Shown here piece after piece: positions 55,665-64,000 of a stretch of 64,000 bases of DNA. This DNA is from Peromyscus leucopus (Eukaryota > Chordata > Mammalia > Rodentia > Cricetidae): NCBI RefSeq assembly GCF_004664715.2, contig NC_051072.1, positions 36,624,142 through 36,688,141 of the forward strand, read 5' to 3'. The position numbers were made by a program, and so were the translations under genes. Every line of letters starts with the position of its first letter. The stretch's first letter is position 1. The notes under the pieces were generated by a model. The model did no database searches. It was not told the DNA's origin and saw only the letters and a program-made list of their open reading frames with translations.

Positions 55665-55790
55665 CGGACTATGTGGCTTTGGTGGGGGAACGACAAACTT
55701 CTTGGTCTCTCTGATCTGTAAAATGTGGAAATAATCCTTAACTCACAGGATGGCTTTTGAGGTTTAAAGTAGGTAAGACCTTTATTGGAC
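55665..55790 (+). mobile_element. MIR SINE
   Basis: ACTATGTGGCTTTGG, TTCTTGGTCTCTCTGATCTG TAAAATG, GAAATAATCCTTAACTCACA GGATGGCTTTTGAGG follow the right half of MIR. Confidence 0.65.
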
Positions 55791-56461
55791 ATGTTGTTTC
55801 ATTCAGCAAACTGGACCCCGTCCTTCTGACCATCTTCCTCCACGGCTCCTTCTTCCAACACCTCCATTCACTCTTCCCATAAGTCTCCACTGGACATTCT
55901 GCCTCTGGAAACTTCCCCAAATACACAGTAATCATCACATTACACAATACACAGTGAGTCATGGGGAGATCCCAGGGATGCTGGGGTCCGACTGGATCTG
56001 GCTCAAGCTGTAACTGGGGTGACGCTGGGCTTTGGTGTTCTGTGGCCTCCTTTATGTGTATGAACTGCTTTCTTCCTGGAGTAGGCACTTCTGTGGCCTG
56101 CTCAGTGGCCTTCACCCCACATGCCTCTCCTAGATCTTGTGGGAGGTAGATTCGCCTTATGATTGGAAAGCATAGCTCCCTCCCCGAAGCTGAGAAGGGT
56201 AAGTCTTGGTACTCTGAGTCCAGGGAAAACTGACTCACTTTACCAGTGATTTGTTTACGGAATCGATCCACTTCCAGCCAATCAGATGCAAGAAATCTGC
56301 CTGAAACTTCTGCTAAGGATGCTTCTTTCCAGGCAAATCTCATGAGTGTGGCTTGCAGGCGGCTTTCTCTTCCTTCCATTTTCTCTCCCTCCCTCTCATC
56401 CTTCCTTCTTATTTTAGAGATTTTTTTTTCAAAAAGGAATTATTTTTTGTGGGTTAGTTTT
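55791..56461. other. unique stretch holding the longest open frame
   Basis: A 213-codon minus-strand frame (55738-56379) crosses the MIR end and unique sequence. I see no domain, signal peptide or splice signals. Its C-terminal codons read MIR, so it is most likely chance. Confidence 0.35.
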
Positions 56462-56641
56462 GTGTTTGTATGACTTTATAGGCACCATGTGCAGGCAGAT
56501 GCCCACAGAGGCCAGAAGAGGGCATCAGATAACCTTGGAACTGGAATTATAAGAGGCTGTAAGCCGCCTAATGTCGGTGCTGGGAACTGAACCTGGGTCC
56601 TCTGCAAGAGCAGTGAGCTCTTTTAATCTCTGTAGCCCCAA
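56462..56641 (-). mobile_element. B3-type SINE
   Basis: GAGGCCAGAAGAGGGCATCA GATAACCTTGGAACTGG, GGTGCTGGGAACTGAACCTG GGTCCTCTGCAAGAGCAG in order, reverse orientation. Confidence 0.9.
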
Positions 56642-56645
56642 GATG

Positions 56646-56752
56646 AGTTTTCTTGAATGGAATCTCACTGTGTAGCCCAGCTTGGTCCTTAACTCAGGAT
56701 CCCCATGTCTCCCCAGCACTGGGATGACGGGTTTGCTAAGCACATCACACCC
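56646..56752 (-). mobile_element. old B1/proto-B1 fragment
   Basis: GGAATCTCACTGTGTAGCCC AGCTTGGTCCTTAACTC and CCCCAGCACTGGGATGACGG, directly abutting the B3 element. Confidence 0.75.
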
Positions 56753-57317
56753 AGACTTCCTTTCATTTTCAAAGTGGAAATGATACCTGAAGCTTCACCC
56801 ATCATTTTGGGGCCACGAGACAATAAGCTCCAGTGTAAAAAGCCAATAACTAAAGATGGAAAAGGAGTCTCTATCTGTGACGATCTCAACAGAGTCCTGA
56901 GCTGCTGGATTTCCTATGCGGTGAGATGAGTAACAGTCTGTATTGATTAAATCACTCTTAATTAGATTTTCTATTGCTTAGGACTGAAAAGGTTCCTATC
57001 TGATATCCCTTCCTTTTAGTCAAAATTCCTTTCTGAAGTATTGTACTGCCGCCTTCTTCATAGCAGAAATGCTGTCTTTGGATCAGGATGGCTACCGCAG
57101 CTTCCCAGCTAAGATATTGTTGGAGATCACTGTGTTAGCTGGGCTTTAGAAATGATCCTCAAAGGCCGTTTGCATTTTTAACAGACATCTTCCCTAGAGA
57201 GGAAGACACAAAGCCACTGTGATGGAATGGCGGATCTTGTAGTTGATACTTTGCTCCTTCAGTCTCAGTATAGAAGCGATCATCTGCTCTACCTATACCT
57301 TCCTCTGAGCCTGCTAC
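56753..57317. other. unique non-coding stretch
   Basis: No repeat or coding signal recognised. Confidence 0.35.
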
Positions 57318-57455
57318 CCAAAGTGGGGCCCACCAGCAGGGCTTGCATTCGACTGAGTCTTCCGCCCCTGCCCAGAGCTACTGAATCAGAAGATGCTCTT
57401 GCAGCAAAATCTCGGAGTTCCTCAAATGCAGATTAGGATCGACAAGCCTGGCCCG
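57318..57455 (+). mobile_element. MER5-like hAT MITE
   Basis: CCAAAGTGGGGCCCACCAGC AGGGCTTGC, CAGAGCTACTGAATCAGAAG ATGCTC and CAAATGCAGATTAGGATC are in the order of MER5A-type sequences with some rearrangement. Ancient. Confidence 0.45.
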
Positions 57456-58080
57456 GGAGGGGCTACAGAGTGGCTGGGGCTGGAGAGAGCTCAGGTTTCC
57501 AGTACCAGGTCAAGGTCAAGGCACAATGTCATGAGAAGTTCTCATCTGTCTCTTTGTCTGGTTATGGAGATCTGGGGTAAAGCCGAACTGCTAGATAAAT
57601 AAACACAATTCTTTCTGAGTCATTTGGACAGGGAGAGCAGAACCAGCCAGCACCATCGCTTGCTCCAAGATTCTGTCCTCTTTCTGCAAGAGACATGAGT
57701 TAGGCAGAAATTGAGAGGCTGAACAGAGATGGAAATAGCATGGTACAGTATGGGGAGAGCCTGGTGGAGGCATCTATCTGCTCATGCCCTGTAAGACCCG
57801 GGAGCACATTATTGGCAGCACCTAGAGTTCAGGCAGTATGAGTTATCTGTGCCAGTGAAAATAAACATGTTTGCACGAGATTTGAGAATGTCAAAACAGT
57901 AATTTCCATGAAATATTCTGCCATGACATACACAAGAAGACTGTCCCAGAGAATTTCTGCCCCACCCCACAAAGTTTCATGGGAATCCAAAATATCATCA
58001 GAAGTTATTTCATTCAACTGTCAGGAGATGTCTCTGACTTAGAGATGACCAAAACTCTCTCTGTGCATATGCAGACACGT
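57456..58080. other. unique non-coding stretch
   Basis: Nothing recognised. Confidence 0.35.
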
Positions 58081-58123
<43 letters not shown>

Positions 58124-58463
58124 ACGTGATTTATGTGTGTGTCTGTATGTGTGTGTGTCCACAAATATTGGCTCATGTGTGCACAGGTCAGACATCAATT
58201 CCTACCTTGGGTTTTACTTTTTTATTTTTTTGTATTTGGGGTTTTAACACTGAGACAGGGGCTTTCACTGGCCAGCAGCTCACTGATTCAGTGAGGCTGC
58301 CTGGCCATCCCATCCCAGGGATCTTCCTGTCTCTGCTCCTTCACCAGGATTAGGAATGCGTCCTGCCATGGCCAGCTTTTTAAATGTGGCTTCAGCGAAT
58401 TGAACTCAGGTCCTTGTACTCACAAGGCAAGCATTTCTCTATGACATCTGGACCATAGTTTCC
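58081..58463 (-). mobile_element. B4-family SINE with (GT)n end
   Basis: (GT)n at 58081-58121 and 58135-58160, then CACAGGTCAGACATCAATTC, GAGACAGGGGCTTTCACTGG CCAGCAGC, a B1-like half, and GAATTGAACTCAGGTCCTTG TACTCACAAGGCAAGC, the ID-like half. Reverse of a full B4A/RSINE1. Confidence 0.75.
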
Positions 58464-59170
58464 CCTCCCTCCACTCTTACAGTCCCCCCACCCCCATCCG
58501 CTCTTCCCTTCCCCATGCACATCTCCTCTGAAAGGGCAGGCTTCCCATGGATATGAACCAGCCATGGCATATCACATTGCAGTTAGACCAGGCACCTCCT
58601 CTCCTATTAAGACTGGATGAGGCAACCCAGTATGAGGAACAGGGTCCCCCAAACAAGCAACAGAGTCAGAGACAGCCCCTGCTCCTACTGTTAGGAGTTC
58701 CACAAGAAGACCAAGCTACACAACTGTCACATATACGTAGAGGGCCTAGGTCAGTCCCATGCAGGCTCCCTGGTTGTTGGTTCATTCTCTGTGAGCCCCT
58801 GTGAGCCCAGGTTAGTTGATTCTGTACTTTCTTGAGGTGTCCTTGACCCTTTTGACTCCTACAATCCTTCCCCCCACCTCTTCTGTAGGATTCCCAGAGC
58901 TCAGCCTAAATGTTTGGCTGTGGATCTCTGCGTCTGTTTCCATCAGTTGCTGGATGAAGTCTCTCTGATGACAATTGACTAGGCACCAATCTATGAGTAT
59001 AGCAGAATATCATTAGGAATCATTTCATTGACTTTTTTTCCTGGTTGTGTTTGGTTCTATCCTATGTCTCTGGACTGTCCTGCTTCTGGGTCCTGGCCCT
59101 CCAAGCAGTGTCAGGGGTGAGCTCCCTCTCATGGTATGGGTCTCTTTGTTTGGCCACTCCCACAATTTCT
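58464..59170 (-). mobile_element. L1 3' UTR segment with polypurine tract
   Basis: A C/T-rich block (58464-58520; purine on the L1 strand) is followed by GCAGGCTTCCCATGGATATG AACCAGCC, GGCTCCCTGGTTGTTGGTTC, GTGAGCCCAGGTTAGTTGAT TCTG, CACCAATCTATGAGTATAGC AGAATATCATTAGGAATCAT and GTGTTTGGTTCTATCC. This is the layout of muroid L1 3' UTRs, well preserved, hence fairly young. Confidence 0.85.
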
Positions 59171-59534
59171 GTGACAAGGCAAGGTTTTATCAAATGATCT
59201 GTCTTCCCAGTCCTTGGGGACCTGTACTCTTAAAAAATAATTTATTGATTGTGTATGTGATGCCAAAGATCAAATCTAGAGACTCACATGCTAGGCAAAA
59301 ACCATACCAATGAGCTACACCCCAACTTTATCTCCAAGTTCTTACCAGACACCTCAAGTTCACCCTCAAGTGCTAGCGCATAGACTTATAAGATTCAGTC
59401 TCCATTCTGCTTACTGCTGTGGATGATGCTCCCATAAAACTTGGTGAGAGGTTTGATTTTGCCATCACTGATGGATTAGTAGGGTTAGAATAGCAAAGTG
59501 ATATGAAGTGTGTGGTGCAATCAAGAAGATTTGA
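59171..59534 (-). mobile_element. ID-like remnant within unique sequence
   Basis: GATGCCAAAGATCAAATCTA GAGACTCACATGCTAGGC and CCAATGAGCTACACCCCAAC at 59262-59327 are an ID body in reverse. The surrounding bases show nothing else. Confidence 0.65.
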
Positions 59535-59850
59535 TAATTTTTGATAATCTCATGATTCTGGAGGCTAGATGTGAAGGCCAAAGCATGCACATTGAATTTC
59601 CCCACAGGCCTCTCCCCTCAGCTTGTGGATGGCGGCATCTTCCTGTATTTTCATGTCACCTTCTTCGTATGCTCCTGTGTCTCCCTACTTTTCTATAAGG
59701 ACAAAGGTCAGTGGATCTGGATCAATGGAAATGACTCCATTTTGATTTAGTGCCCCTTTAATACTTCACTTTCTAAATCTGGTCATATTCTGAGGTGCTG
59801 GGGGTTAGGATTTCAGCATATGGATTTTGAGAGGACTTCCAGTTAGTTCA
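59535..59850 (-). mobile_element. MaLR-type LTR fragment (MLT1-like)
   Basis: CTCATGATTCTGGAGGCTAG ATG, CTTCTCGTATGC-like CTTCTTCGTATGCTCCTGTG TCTCC, CTATAAGGACAAAGGTCAGT GGATCTGG and GGTCATATTCTGAGGTGCTG GGGGTTAGGATTTCAGCATA TG are the reverse complement of an old MaLR LTR. Confidence 0.55.
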
Positions 59851-59957
59851 CAGCAGTGGGCAATAGCACTGAATGAGTCTTTGAATAGTTTTGCTCTACA
59901 GAGCAAAAATGATAGAGCAACTTTTGTTTTTAATTACATTAATAGCTCACAAGCCCC

Positions 59958-60068
59958 TAAAAAGTTATTTTATCTTATACTGTCCTTTGACAGACTAAGA
60001 AACTAGGTCCCAAAGATGTAATGTGACATGTCTAATATGGCCAGCTAACATTGTCTGTGACACACAAT
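59958..60068 (+). mobile_element. MIR SINE fragment
   Basis: TTTGACAGACTAAGAAACTA GGTCCCAAAGATGTAATGTG ACATGTCTAATATGGCCAGC TAAC fits the MIR core. Confidence 0.55.
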
Positions 60069-60161
60069 GGTAGGGAGAGTGAGGCATACAACTTCACCAG
60101 AAACAAAATACTTTGCTTGAATACTATTGTGTATCACATCAACATGAGAGATACTGTCCTT

Positions 60162-60378
60162 GGGGCTGAAGAGAGGGCACAGGGTTAAGAGCACGGACTG
60201 CTTTTGTAAAGGACTAGAGTTTGGTTCCCAGCACCCATGTCAGGCAGCTCACAACCTCCTAAAACTTCCACTCTAGGGGATCTGATACCTCTGACTTCTG
60301 AGGGCATCTGTACTTGTATGTACATACCCCCATGTGCATGCCTGTGTCCCCCATAATAAAAATAAATCTTTTTTAAAA
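60162..60378 (+). mobile_element. B2/B3-type SINE
   Basis: GGGGCTGAAGAGAGGGCACA GGGTTAAGAGCACGGACTGC, GTTTGGTTCCCAGCACCCAT GTCAGGCAGCTCACAAC, GGGGATCTGATACC and a TAATAAAAATAAATC tail. Complete. Confidence 0.93.
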
Positions 60379-61499
60379 AATTGACATCTTTCTTGTGGCT
60401 AGGAAACCTCCCCAGAAGAAAGAGCCTATGTATGGTCCTGCACGCAGGTAGCTTACCTCTGATGACTCTCTGCCTGGAGCTCCCACTCAGGATACTGCTA
60501 GGTAACATCTCCAGCATTGATGTAGCTCTCAGCTGAGATGCTTGCAGCCTGTTCCAGAACCACCAGCAACTTCCTGACCCTGCCTTCCTGGTCTTTGAGT
60601 GGCATTCACACCTGCCTTTGATATCTGTAAAGCCAGCGACAGAATCCCAGCATGCTGAGTTCAGCTGCCACAGCTATCCTGCTCTTTGTCTACAATCTAC
60701 TTGCCGGTGGAAACAGCCCCAGGGAGAGAGCTTCAGCCTTAACTTGTTCAGACCTTGCCATCATATGTCAAGAATGGTAGAATTCAGTTTGCCTCTAGAA
60801 CCCTTAATACCAAGAGAGTCTGGGGAATGTGTTCTTCAGCTCGCTAGGCTCTGCAGTACAGGAATGCACTCGAAAAGAGGTGGTAGGAATAAAAAGTGTC
60901 AACTCACTGGCATCAGCAATTATACTTTTGGTTGTATGTATTTTAATCTGTAGAAGTCATCAGCCAGAGATCACTGGAGACATTGAAAAAAGAATTTGGT
61001 TCCCTACTTTCTTCGTAAGTATAGTCTTACTGGAACATAGTGATGTTAATGCTTTTATATATTGACTGTGATTTCTCTTATGTGTCAAGTGGCTGAGTAA
61101 TCATGACAGAGACAATGTAGCATCCCAAGCTGAAAATACTATGTGGCTCTTTATGGAGAATGTTTTCTGACCTTTTAGCTAAATCCTGCAGTGTCCAGCC
61201 TCCTTGCAGCTATGAGAAGTCTGGCTGACTGTGGTTCAAGGACATAGGAGTGAATGTGATCTATACACCTATGTCTTGTTCTTAAATTTTTGCCTCTCCC
61301 TTCCTGCTTCTGAAAGGCATAGCAATCAATCTTTTTCTGTAGGGGAGGATAGTAAATATTTTGGACCATAATTGATGGGCCACAGAATCTCTGTAGACTC
61401 TGTCCTTGTAGCAGAAAGGCAGCCTGTGACAAGACTGCCCCCCTCCCTCCAAAAACAAAACCTGGCTGCATTCCAACAAGACTTCATTTGAAAACATAT
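60379..61499. other. unique 1.1-kb stretch
   Basis: No SINE or LTR recognised. Plus-strand frames at 60618-60953 and 60829-61065 lack domains. Confidence 0.35.
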
Positions 61500-61775
61500 G
61501 GGCTGGAGAGATGGCTTGGTTAGAAAGGTCCTTGTGATAAAAGACCTGAATTCAGTCCCCTGGAATCCATGTTAGTTTGTACAGGCACAGGAAGTATGTG
61601 CCTATAACCCTAGCACTGGGCAGCAGAGACAGAAGGATCCTGGGGCTCCAGGTTCAGGGAGAGTCTCAGCCTCAAAAAAGGTGAAGAGTGACTGAGGAAG
61701 ACATCCCAATGTTGACCTATGGCCTTTATCCCTCCCTTCCGAATACATGCAATAAGTAAATAAAATTTAAGTCAG
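61500..61775 (+). mobile_element. B4-family SINE
   Basis: GGGCTGGAGAGATGGCTTGG TTAGAAAGG, GACCTGAATTCAGTCCCC, a B1-like half (GCCTATAACCCTAGCACTGG; CTGGGGCTCCAGGTTCAGGG AGAGTCTCAGCC), GGAAGACATCCCAATGTTGA CC and a TAAATAAAATTTAA tail. Confidence 0.85.
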
Positions 61776-63371
61776 GGAAAGAAAAAGAGTATGTGGTGGC
61801 AAAGTCCAGAAACCAGGACAATGTTCCCAGCTGTCCCTTCCCAGTGGAGTCACACAGGGACACAGACACTTTGTCTTCCAGCAATGAGGTGTGACAACAC
61901 ATGAGAAATGTTCTCAGCCAGGCAAGTTCCCAGCTTTGGTATCCAAGGTTTTTATTGGAGGTCTGTTACATGGACATCAGCATCATAGTGCCTGACCCCA
62001 GCCTCTCAGTCTCCAGCTCTCCAGAGCAAAACCAGACATTTGCCATAAATCACATTCTTAGCAGAAACTTATCTAGTTCTATGGTAAGGCCCGAGGCACA
62101 CAAACACATTCACAAGGCAGAATATTCCAAGGGCTCAAGGGTAACTTTCAAGGCCAAAGACCATTCTGGGAAGTCAGCTTTTCTTTGAAATTCGGAGCCT
62201 TTGAACAACCAAGGACCATTGAGTTAATCTTCTCTTTCACTTGTCCCTTTTACTGTAAATCAGACTACTTGGGGCTTTCCTTCTCTTGATTCTTGATATC
62301 CTTTCTTGAGAGTGCTTAAGTTACAGCTTTTATGGGGACCCTAGCACAAGAATGCAAACATCATGGGTTTATCATCCATCAGGAAGGGGAAAAGGGCTGG
62401 TAACTGCTCATATGATGGAAGGAACAAAACAGGAACACATAAAACACCAGAGAGACAGACAGTGGTCCTTCGCAGCTGGGAGGGGCTCTCCAGCTGTCTG
62501 TCGTAAACATTAGGAAGGATTTCAGAAGAGAGAGCTTCGAGATGAGCTTGGGACCACAGAAGCAAGAGTTGAGTACTATTGAGAAATATTTTGGGGGCAC
62601 TGCAGGATGAGTATGTGATATCAAGGTAGCATAATACCAAAGCACTGGAGCATGAAAGCGCCAATGAAAGTTTGTTCAGGGGACAATGGCCATCCCATTT
62701 GGCTTTAGTGGCTCTAGTGGGAAAAGATACTGGAAATACATGTGGGAGTTGTTTCCTAGAATGCTTCACTTTCATAGGTTTCAGGACCCTCCAACATCAT
62801 TGCCCACCCTTGAGAGAGTTGGTAAAACTGAATTAACTGACTTGACTTTAAGGCATAGTGAGAGTTGTGTATGGACTTAAGATTTTTGCTGTTGAAATCA
62901 ACACCCTATGGAAGCCCTTGGCTTTTAGAAACTGTTTTGCCATAGAATATTTCTTAATCTATGGTTGATGGGAAATTTTCCACATGAATCTGATAAATTC
63001 AAGTTTAAATAGAACCACCAATAACAAAGGTATTATAAGACAGAAAAAGAACAAAGACCTGACCTATAACTGTGGGTATAAATCAGAGAAGAGATGAGAA
63101 ATAATTCAGATGCAGAACCCATAGGGTGGAATTCTGGGAACCTGGTAGTGGTACATTGGCGAGACTGGATCCATAGCTCCTTCCAAGGTTTAAAGTAATT
63201 ATAATTTATACTGTTACGATAAGAATGGAAAGATTGAAACTAAGTCCCAAAGACTATTAAAATAGGGGTTAGGCAGAAAGGGAGCAGGGACAATCCATTA
63301 GGTTTGGAAATGGTGAATGTAAGATACCCATGAAAACGTCCAAAGGATGTTCATCTGAGCATCAAAAAAGA
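61776..63371. other. unidentified stretch, possibly old ERV-related
   Basis: CCAAGGTTTTTATTGGAGGT CTG at about 61947 and the following 400 bp feel like decayed MaLR internal sequence, but I cannot match it firmly. The 144-codon minus-strand frame at 62341-62775 has no domain. Confidence 0.25.
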
Positions 63372-63662
63372 ATCTTCATCCAGGGAGACAGTTCAACCAG
63401 TAAAGAGCTTGCCATACAAGCCTGAGTCCATATCCCCAGTACCTGTGGAGAAAGCTGAGCACAGTGGCCCATGCCTATAATCCAAAATGTTGGGCGGGAG
63501 AGACAGGTAGATCTCTGTCTCTCCCGTTCATCCAATCAGTAATCCAGGTTCAGGGAGAGACCCTGTCTCAAAAATAAAGTGGAGAGAAATAAAGGAAGAC
63601 ATGTGATGATATCCAGTGTGTGTGTGTGTGTGGGGGGAGGGGCTAGTGTATTCATCCCCGCA
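63372..63662 (+). mobile_element. B4-family SINE with (GT)n end
   Basis: GGGAGACAGTTCAACCAGTA AAGAGCTTGCC, GCACAGTGGCCCATGCCTAT AATCC, CCAGGTTCAGGGAGAGACCC TGTCTC, GTGGAGAGAAATAAAGGAAG ACATGTGATGATATCC and (GT)8 at 63618-63633. Confidence 0.85.
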
Positions 63663-64000
63663 CACATTCACCCTAGACTGTAATTTGGGAGAGGATTACA
63701 GTTCTAAATAACAGTATCAGGAAAGAATGTAGAGAGGAGACGAGGCAGCCTTGAGGAGAAGTTGGAGAACGTCAGACTCTAAGTTAAGGATGAGCCAGCA
63801 GAGAAAGTTAGAGAGAGTGGCAGGAAGGATGGGGTTGGAAGCCAGGGGAGAAGAGGGACTCTCCAGTGTGACATGTCCTCAGAGGGCAGAGCAGCATGGC
63901 ACCAAAGAAAGGCAACACTGGTTGATCTTAAAGGGGTACTGGTAAAACTTCAGGGGCCAGGGCACAAGTGAGGACGGGGACTGTAGTGGAGAAACTCTCT
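63663..64000. other. unique purine-rich end of window
   Basis: GA-rich single-copy sequence with a 64-codon frame (63751-63945) of no recognised type. Confidence 0.3.

Noticed and set aside
55738..56379. 213-codon minus-strand open frame, the longest in the window
   Set aside because: It runs into a MIR element at its 3' end, has no recognisable domain, signal or membrane segment, and no splice or promoter context. A frame of this length is expected by chance in 64 kb read on both strands.

Overview
This window looks like 64 kb of ordinary intergenic or intronic DNA from a muroid rodent, most likely a cricetid (hamster, vole or deer-mouse group). The evidence is the SINE content: full B1 copies (7SL-derived) whose 3' part reads ...AAAGCTACACAGAGAAACCCTGTCTCG, together with B2/B3, B4 (ID-B1 fusion), tRNA-like ID elements, an ORR1-type MaLR LTR and L1 3' ends of Lx type. 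No bacterial, phage or organellar gene organisation is present. I could not support any protein-coding gene: the open frames are short, many run through microsatellites or SINEs, and none shows a recognisable domain. Layout. 1-6 kb: low-repeat sequence with a small CpG-rich patch (1.9-2.2 kb), a B4 copy, and a strange low-complexity block holding a 179-nt T homopolymer (2972-3150). 6-12 kb: an L1 3' end blown up by a 410-bp CA-rich tract, a fragment matching the 5' end of 5S rRNA, a minus-strand LTR candidate and an ORR1 LTR. 12-18 kb: mostly repeat-poor, with a MIR, old B1/B3 pieces and two related MaLR-like fragments 1 kb apart. 18.8-19.8 kb: a long TTC/TCC tract beside a CpG-preserving, coding-like minus-strand tract. 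20-30 kb: several old LTR-like pieces, a B1, a consensus CTCF motif (26182), a MaLR-type LTR inserted inside an ID element, and a solo LTR with a 6-bp target duplication (28391-29012). 30.5-31.8 kb: a minus-strand L1 3' region. 33-38 kb: a young B1 with a 14-bp target duplication, an ancient minus-strand L1 and a B4 interrupted by a B1. 38-42.8 kb: a repeat-poor stretch with a three-copy 67-bp minisatellite. 43-47 kb: the densest SINE/LTR cluster, including a B1 with a new GCC-repeat expansion. 47-58 kb: largely unique, with a URR1 hAT element and an Lx-type L1 end. 58-64 kb: B4, L1, ID, MIR, B2 and further B4 copies. The most interesting features concern repeat biology: a trinucleotide repeat born inside a SINE, B1 copies whose A-tail position is occupied by a G-run, an LTR carrying B1-like modules upstream of its TATA box, nested insertions dated by target duplications, and a truncated 5S fragment. 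I did not find a new multi-gene system. Family names rest on memory of consensus sequences; a RepeatMasker run with a cricetid library would settle them.
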